Source: Micropterus salmoides (taxonomy: Eukaryota > Chordata > Actinopteri > Centrarchiformes > Centrarchidae). From it: a DNA stretch of 64,000 bases. The position numbers and the translations under genes are program-made. Below, one piece after another: positions 57,770-64,000 of this stretch; position 1 is the first letter of the stretch, and every line of letters starts with the position of its first letter. Below the pieces are notes generated by a model. It saw only the letters and a program-made list of their open reading frames with translations. It was not told the origin of the DNA and did no database searches. The stretch covers positions 4,474,183 to 4,538,182 of the forward strand of contig NW_024041484.1 of assembly GCF_014851395.1 (NCBI RefSeq), in the 5' to 3' direction.

Positions 57770-57812
57770 GAAAAATTCCCCTTAGGGGACAATAAAGTTG
57801 ATCTTATCTTAA
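57770..57812 (+). mobile_element. LINE 3' tail
   Basis: TTCCCCTTAGGGGACAATAA followed by AGTTGATCTTATCTTA matches the known fish LINE end '...GGGGATCAATAAAGTTTATC' with TTATC repeats. Only the tail is present. Confidence 0.6.
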
Positions 57813-59144
57813 TATGTCAGTGTAGTGCTTTGCTTGTTGTGCTACCTTGTTTGAATAAAAATCTCATATTGTCTCCCAAATTCATGTCTGTTGTCCATGC
57901 AAATAAATCCTCAGTTGGCTATTTCTCTAGGGAAAAAGCCAAACTACTGTATTTTTAATAATAGTTTTAGAAAGTTTAGAATACTGTGAAAGTTCAAGAT
58001 TTGGGTTTAGGCTCATTAAATGCTGTACCAGGTTTTGGTGGGGTTATAACAGAATCCAGATCATCAAGTCGGATTGGGCACAAAATCAAATCTCTGAAAT
58101 ATAGATGGCTCAAACAAGCCAGCTGAAAAGGCCACTGAGGCATTTGGAGTAACAGAGAAGACTGTTGTCAGCGTGGAAGGGGAAAAATTATTACAGTATC
58201 ACTGCTACAAAACCAGCAATTATCTCCATTAAATCCTCCCAGTGTGACCCGCTGTGTGTGCTGGTGGTAATCATACCAGCCACTGCCAGGAGATGTAAGC
58301 AGCGACATCATTAGATCTGTCGACCATTTGCCTTCTGGGAAGCCCCTGCAGTCCTGTCACTAGATCGATTTGGTTGGCTCATTGGACGCACAATGCGCCC
58401 ACTCCCACTTTCCTGCCTCTACCTGTCATCAATTACATTTTGATAGGCCTCTGCCTGTGATGACTACTGATTTCTATCAAGGTCAAAGCTGCAAAGCGTG
58501 AGGGAAGACCAGAGCAGAGGGGAAGAGAAGGAATTAGGGCTGATGGTGATGGAGGTGGAGGAGGAGGAGAGATGCAGAATGACTGAAAGGACCATGACGG
58601 CTGTGATTGTATGGGTGAAACAGAGAATGAAAAGAGACAGGAGGAGATCTAACAAAAGTGGTGTGATTGAGAAAGATTCACTGTATAATGATTGTTTTTG
58701 ATGACTCAGGCAGTGGAGACAGCGATGCTGTGTGTGAGGTGTGTGGGTCGTGATCGGGGATGCTGCTTTCCTCTTTGCTCCAGTTAGCAAAACAAGTTCT
58801 CCACAAGAGAAATACAGCAAACACCTACTCATAACAATAAATAACAAAAAATGAACTTGTAATAATTTATATAGAATTTTGAAGAGATAGCAGTAACATA
58901 CCTTGGATGATAAAGTATCAATCTGGATCCTTCCAGTCTTGCTAAAGAATGCCTAAGATTGTGATTATCTAAAGCAAATGGTTATAATGGTATATATGGA
59001 GAAAAGGCTGTTGCCCTTTGAATCTAAGCAGCTGGTGACACAAGCATGACTTCAATGCTCAGCCTGAACTAAAGATATGCTTTATTTTAGACTGCTGTCC
59101 CTTTATAGCCAGTATCTTATGTTTGAATTCAGTGATTTTCAAAA
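57813..59144. other. Non-repetitive looking stretch, no gene
   Basis: 58140-58500 has a balanced base composition and no repeat that I know. It could hold conserved non-coding sequence, but there is no direct evidence. The 127-codon minus frame (58464-58847) is serine/leucine rich and has no domain. Confidence 0.35.
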
Positions 59145-59274
59145 CAGAGATTTTCAAAGTGGGAGGCGGCCTCCCAAGGGGGCTTCAAACTGTTCCAGGG
59201 GAGGCTCAGTGAAAAAGCCTTTTCCATGCTTTGACTGAGGAGAGGCCCACAGTCTCAGACTTTGAAAACCCCTG
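59145..59274. mobile_element. Small MITE (130 bp), hAT-like ends
   Basis: The left end CAGAGATTTTCAAAGTGGGA and the reverse complement of the right end (CAGGGGTTTTCAAAGTCTGA) are inverted. GGCGGCCTCCC is typical of this very common fish hAT MITE. No clear 8-bp duplication. Confidence 0.7.
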
Positions 59275-59459
59275 CTATAAATATATGTTGTTGCCACTAA
59301 GTGGGAACCCTGTCATCTTAAGCCAATGCAAAAGTACATTAAACAACATTTCTTCTATACTGGCCTCTAGACCGCTCCAAAGAATCACTGACTTTGGAGA
59401 ACATAACAGTAAATACCCTACTTCTGGGTAATCTTAACCCTAACCCTCTATAGAAATCA

Positions 59460-59592
59460 TAGTTTTCATGTGACGTCACATTCCAAAGAAAATGCTCCTG
59501 GCGTCTCTACGGGGGAGTTGCGGTGTGAGCCACGATGTTGGTCTGTTGTTTTGCCCTCCAGGTCACCGTGCATGTCACATGACTGAAAACTA
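59460..59592. mobile_element. Small MITE (133 bp), related to the insertion at 35853
   Basis: The left end TAGTTTTCATGTGACGTCAC and the reverse complement of the right end (TAGTTTTCAGTCATGTGACA) are inverted. GGTGTGAGCCACGATG resembles the element at 35853-36165, so this is a shorter, internally deleted relative. Confidence 0.65.
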
Positions 59593-60057
59593 AGTATAAT
59601 ATAATAATAATTAAATTTTCTAACAAAGGTGTAATGTTCCTAATTGATTCATTAGCCAATTAACAAAAATTTAGGATTATTATTATTATTATTATAATTA
59701 TTTTTGACTTTAGAACAAGTATATACCCTGATACACTCACCAAGATAAAATTATAAACAAAAACAAACAATGAAGGTCTCTGGCTGTAATCGAATAGTGG
59801 ATATTGTGGTTATGTGGTATGCACTTTAACAATTCAGGCGATATCGGGACACCCATTACACAATCATTTTGATCATATCTTATTGATTAATCATTGAAGT
59901 TAAGTATTTTTTGCTTTTCTCTGTTATATATCATTGTAAATTGAATCTTTTTGTTTTGGACTGTTGGTCCAACAAAAGACATTTGAAACCACCGGGACAC
60001 CTTGGGTTCTGGGAAACTGTTATTGGCGTCATCATTTTATTTTTTTAATTATAACCA
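59593..60057. other. Unannotated; (ATT)n at about 59676-59700
   Basis: A short ATT microsatellite, otherwise AT-rich sequence with nothing recognised. Confidence 0.45.
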
Positions 60058-60130
60058 GGAGGAAGCATGGTTGTCCACTAATCAGAAGGTTGGTGGTTCA
60101 ATTCCCGGCTCCTTCAGTCTGCATGTCAAA
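60058..60130 (+). mobile_element. tRNA-derived SINE fragment
   Basis: AATCAGAAGGTTGGTGGTTC with AATTCCCGGCTCC contains a B-box (GGTTCAATTCC). TTCAGTCTGCATGTCAAA follows, as in a fish SINE I know. Only about 70 bp remain and the A-box end is lost. Confidence 0.65.
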
Positions 60131-62197
60131 TGACCTTCATATATATACAATTTTGTTTCGTTATGCAGCCTTGTGCTGTATAATAAACAACCTTGTACCT
60201 TGTATATACAATAACAGGATGTGCTTGCCTGATACAAGACTGTTAATGTCATCTGCATAGATGCTTACTTTAATTTGTCACTACTGATGTACTGTGAATG
60301 AGTTTTCTGTATCTCTTGCTCTACTTAAACAATTTCATTCCATTGTAAAGACGTAAATGCCCCCCCCCACCTCATTCTTTTGACTTAGACCCAATTTATT
60401 TTTCAGGGACGAAAGAGAGGCCTATACTTTGTAGAGCAAACTGCACTCTTGGCTGTCCCACTCATTTTGCCGTATTGTCCCACATAAAGTTGAGTGACAG
60501 TCTTAATGTTCAATGGTGGCACCAAATAACAATTCTCTACCACAAAAACTGCAATTTCCCGTCACACTTCTCCTTTGATAAATAGCCAGTAAAAAGTTTT
60601 ACTTTTCAAACAGCTACAGCAAAAGGCACAAAGGCTTTTTGCTAGACACAAGACTATACAAAACAGAGCTGAGGACAAGTCACTGAGCATAAGTGATGGT
60701 GATGTGAGGTGTCATCCTCTGTCGTGCTGCATCTCAGACAGATGTCTAAGTAGAAGCAGGGCACCCGGAGCTGATGTCTCTGTTTGTACCCACTCACTTA
60801 CACAAGAAACAGACACAACCTCTGCAGAGATAATGTCCATTTGCTTGTGTGTGTGTGTGTGTGTCTACTTTACATTTCAACTGATCATTCTAAAGTATAA
60901 ATCATAAAGAATTACATTTTAGTACATGTGGTCTTTCACAGTGTTAGTCCTGGTTTAGACTGATGGATATTAAACACAACCCAGGTCAGAAGGCATGGAA
61001 ATGACACTAAAGTTTGTAAGGCAATGTATTTTTATATTTTTAAGTGATTATTTACTGCTATTTGTTTTTCTTTCTGTGTCAAGCAATGGATGGGAGTAAG
61101 TACCCCAACACTGACATAACAATACTCAGATAAATGCAATACGAAAAGAAATCAAAGGATCTCTTGACTAACATTGAATATTTATATATTTATATTTATT
61201 TATATTGACAAAATAAATAAATGAAACACTATCAAAGTCATAGATCGATCTGATGTCTGATAAAACATCTTTCCAGATGTCCAGAGATCTTTCTTGCTCC
61301 AACATTCTCATATAAGATAGCCAACACTGCATTTGTGGCTATATAAGCATAAACGCTGTGGTGGTGAATGCAGGAAAGAGCAGCAGGATCAACCAAAGAG
61401 GGGGCGGCATCCAGGGCCAACATCAAAAGACCCAGAAGACGTGAAGTCAACTTCCTTTCCAAGTATCTGCATGGAGAAACACACTGCAGACCCACAGGCT
61501 TGATATGGTGGAGCATTTCAAGAAGATATCAATAGAAGGAGACATGCTTGTCATCCATCAACATATGCAGCGCTCCTTTGCACTCAGACGTGAAGAAATT
61601 CTGCTCCTCCCACTGCTAACGAAAAGGCCTGCACTTTTTGACAAGACACACATATTGTTATGATCTGGCTGAACTCGCCAGATCCTCTGTTCACCTTAGT
61701 GGTAACTTGCACGCTAAGGCCAACTCTACTTCAAGGCCAGTGTAGTGTCTTTATACCCTTTGTCTCAGGTTGTCTCTGCACGTGCAAGCTCAGTCTGCCT
61801 GCCTGTTTCAACGTTGCACCTATCTGTTTATTGTTCAAGGAATTTTCTGTGTGAAATCAAACCCCTGCTACTGTGTCTGCTCTTGGATCTTTTGTGCTCA
61901 GCTTAACACACATTGTCAAATGCACTGCTTGATCTGGATAAAGAGCTTAAAATTGAGTATTGTCTTTTTGTGTGAAAATGTATGAAAAATACTTTCCCCC
62001 CTCTTACATGGCTTACAGTAGTGAAAATTAATCAGACCAGTTCATCCATATAACCTGTGATTTTGTTTTCCATGCAGTTCAACAGGGAAATTCCACAGGA
62101 TCGGCAATAATAATCTACCATTTTCGGTCTTTGGTGTGCTTGACAAATACATACCACAGCCGCTAAAGCTATGCAAAAAGAGGCTGTATATATTTAT
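60131..62197. other. Unannotated; (GT)n at 60845-60864
   Basis: No gene recognised. The stretch 61500-61600 reads in one plus frame as FKKISIEGDMLVIHQHMQRS, then FALRREEILL, which looks protein-like but is short and unplaced. AT-rich simple sequence lies at 61175-61215. Confidence 0.4.
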
Positions 62198-63442
62198 TAG
62201 GGCTGGGCAAGTTAATGCATTATTATTGTGTTAACGCATTAATTAATTAACGCATTGACAATTATTTTATCTCATGTTAAGGCAGTTTTTATTATTATTA
62301 TTTTGAAAGTCCATTGCTCACTGGCTCTGAATACACATACAGTCAAACCATGGGTCATATGTTAATCATCCTGCAAATCCCCCACCCAAACAAACAGTGG
62401 AGGGAGGCTTCAGCAGACCACGCAGGATATAGCGTGTGGGAAAAGTAGATAGTAGTATTAAGTAGTTATTATTAGTAAGTATTAATTAGTAGTAATAGTA
62501 TTGTGGAAGATGTCCATCATAGGAACGTTCTTAAAAACGCAGCATAGTTGCTTGGCCCCGCGGGGTCGCTCTGCGCTCCTCAGGTGAACAGACAGGGAGA
62601 CAGGGCTCAGTGAGTAAATAGCAGGTGCTCTATGGATAGTAACCATGGCAACGGCTTCTGTTTGCTATACAGCTGTAGCCTATTTAACTTAAGTTAAAAT
62701 TATAGGCTACATAATTTGACCTGATAGGCTTTCATCTAGTTTTGCGGCTTTGCCACAAATTCCCTCCTGTTGAGGTCCTATTTACTAAAGATAGTGATAG
62801 ATGCTGGAAACTCAAACAACGTGCATCCGTCTCTCTTCCAATGATTTGTGCTCCGTGTCCCGTACAAAATGTTCAAGACAATTCAATTTCGGAGGCGGGC
62901 AGGCGTGTGCGTGAGGCGAGGACAGTTTCATGAGAATGCACCCGCTTGTTGCTACGCCTTGTGCTCGACCACTTCCCCTCACTCTAACAGGGACACTTGC
63001 TACTGAACATAGACTGTTTCTGCTGCTCCCTGACAAAAGAAAAATGTTTCTGCTGATACCTGTTCATAAAAAAACAACAAGAAAACAGATTCATAAATAT
63101 TAACCTGTAGCTTAGAAGGGGCCTGTTATGATGTTATGATCATGGCTCTGGACAAGCTAGATAAAAGGTAATGTCCTGGCAGTGGCAAATAGCTTTGGTT
63201 TTATATTTGATTCGATTACATTAATGTTTACGTTGAGATTCCAAGAAATATTTTATTGCTACTGTGTAAAGAGAATACTGCTGGTAAAATGTAACATATT
63301 TGTTTAAAGTGTTTGCAAACCACATGTTATTGCACTTGTGTATATGGCAGTAAATTTAAATTAAAAGTGCGCAATACATTATTCAATTTTGCACATAATT
63401 ATGATTTTCTGCAATTAAAATTTTGAAGCGTGCCCAGCATTA
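62198..63442. mobile_element. hAT-like element with 'TAGGGCTGGGCA' ends (1.2 kb)
   Basis: The left end TAGGGCTGGGCA and the reverse complement of the right end (TAATGCTGGGCA) differ at two of 12 bases. GTTAACGCATTAATTAATTA follows inside, the hallmark of a common fish element. No transposase frame. The 8-bp flanks (ATATTTAT and ATACAAAC) do not match well, so the target duplication is not supported. Confidence 0.65.
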
Positions 63443-63823
63443 ATACAAACATAAAAACATATAATTTTTTGTGTGGTATTATTATTATATAATTATTAAT
63501 TATACAAATTATTATTCAGTCATAAAAAAGTTAGCATGTTTGCAAATCTATCTGTCCATGTAAAGAGTTTTTGGTGTTTAATCATTCCTCCTGACCATAA
63601 AGGGCTCTAAAGAGATCTCTTCCTAATCAACAGGGGTTCAATACGTTCATCCTGGCAGTCACTTTGTCATCAGTTTTTGGTCCAGACCATACCATACGTG
63701 TGACAAGAAGGACATGGAACTTTGTACTAAATGCTCAAATTTGGAAATATCTACTTAACTCTGACTGCTAAAGCCTCAAATTAACCTCAGCTTAACTTCA
63801 GAAGTCGATGTCACACAGAGGCT

Positions 63824-64000
63824 GCGTCCGAAAAGTCAAAAAATCTCCTTTCCTAACCACCTTCCTTTGACCTTATGACGTTTTCCATCGAGGTCAAGGA
63901 AAGGTGGTTAGGAAAGTCGATTTTTTGATGTGAAGGAGAATTCATAAGGACTAAGGAAAAGAGGACCGTGGGCTCAGAAAATCCGACTGCTCTTTTCTAG
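63824..64000. mobile_element. MITE, partial at the window edge, with central hairpin
   Basis: GCTGCGTCCGAAAAGTCAAA begins the element. The arms 63848-63874 and 63890-63916 pair at 24 of 27 positions around a 15-nt loop. The repeat is a common fish palindromic MITE with 'CTGCGTCCGAAA' ends. The right end seems to lie beyond the window. Confidence 0.65.

Noticed and set aside
58464..58847. 127-codon Ser/Leu-rich minus frame
   Set aside because: Composition follows a purine-rich opposite strand (GGAGGAGG); no domain.
61238..61516. 92-codon minus frame and a protein-like plus reading near 61500-61600
   Set aside because: Too short and without recognised motifs; mentioned only as context.

Overview
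This window looks like AT-rich nuclear DNA from a bony fish, probably a percomorph teleost. I infer this from the repeats: APE-type LINEs of the CR1/L2/Rex1 group, a DD34E Tc1 element, many short hAT- and PIF/Harbinger-like elements, tRNA-derived SINEs with fish-type tails, a Penelope-like element and solo LTRs. I see no complete host gene. The long open frames are either transposon proteins or by-products of base composition. The window is best read as a large intron or an intergenic, transposon-dense stretch.

Layout: 1-8.1 kb holds a LINE tail, three SINEs and three inverted-repeat elements, one of them (2312-2942) with an 8-bp target duplication. 8.3-11.0 kb is a G/T-rich island with an A-rich end that I cannot name. 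11.4-12.6 kb has two DNA elements back to back. 13-20 kb has a SINE, common repeats and a TTAA-flanked element. 21.2-22.2 kb is a short DNA element split by a rearranged Penelope-like element. 23-26.1 kb has a LINE tail and a 1.2-kb element. 27.0-30.3 kb is a nearly full-length but broken LINE on the minus strand.

30.9-37.7 kb is a dense cluster: a TIR element, a candidate host exon, a Harbinger-like MITE abutting a plus-strand LINE (itself interrupted), a hAT MITE with a perfect 8-bp duplication, and a possible LTR. 40.7-43.4 kb is a LINE split by a young Tc1 element, followed by a solo LTR with a perfect 5-bp duplication. 44.7-45.0 kb is a minisatellite. 46.8-49.3 kb is a second minus-strand LINE. 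49.4-52.1 kb has a DNA element, a hAT element with a perfect 8-bp duplication, and a minus-strand LTR inside another repeat. 54-57 kb has LINE debris, a foldback element and a decayed Tc1. 59-64 kb has small MITEs, a SINE piece and an L-hAT-like element.

None of the mobile elements looks autonomous now. The Tc1 at 41.2-42.8 kb is closest: its 217-bp terminal repeats differ by one base, and its transposase frame is broken by a single missing base. Three short stretches (846-894, 20614-20672, and 32894 to about 33190 on the minus strand) have splice-site-like borders and may be host exons, but I cannot name a gene for any of them.
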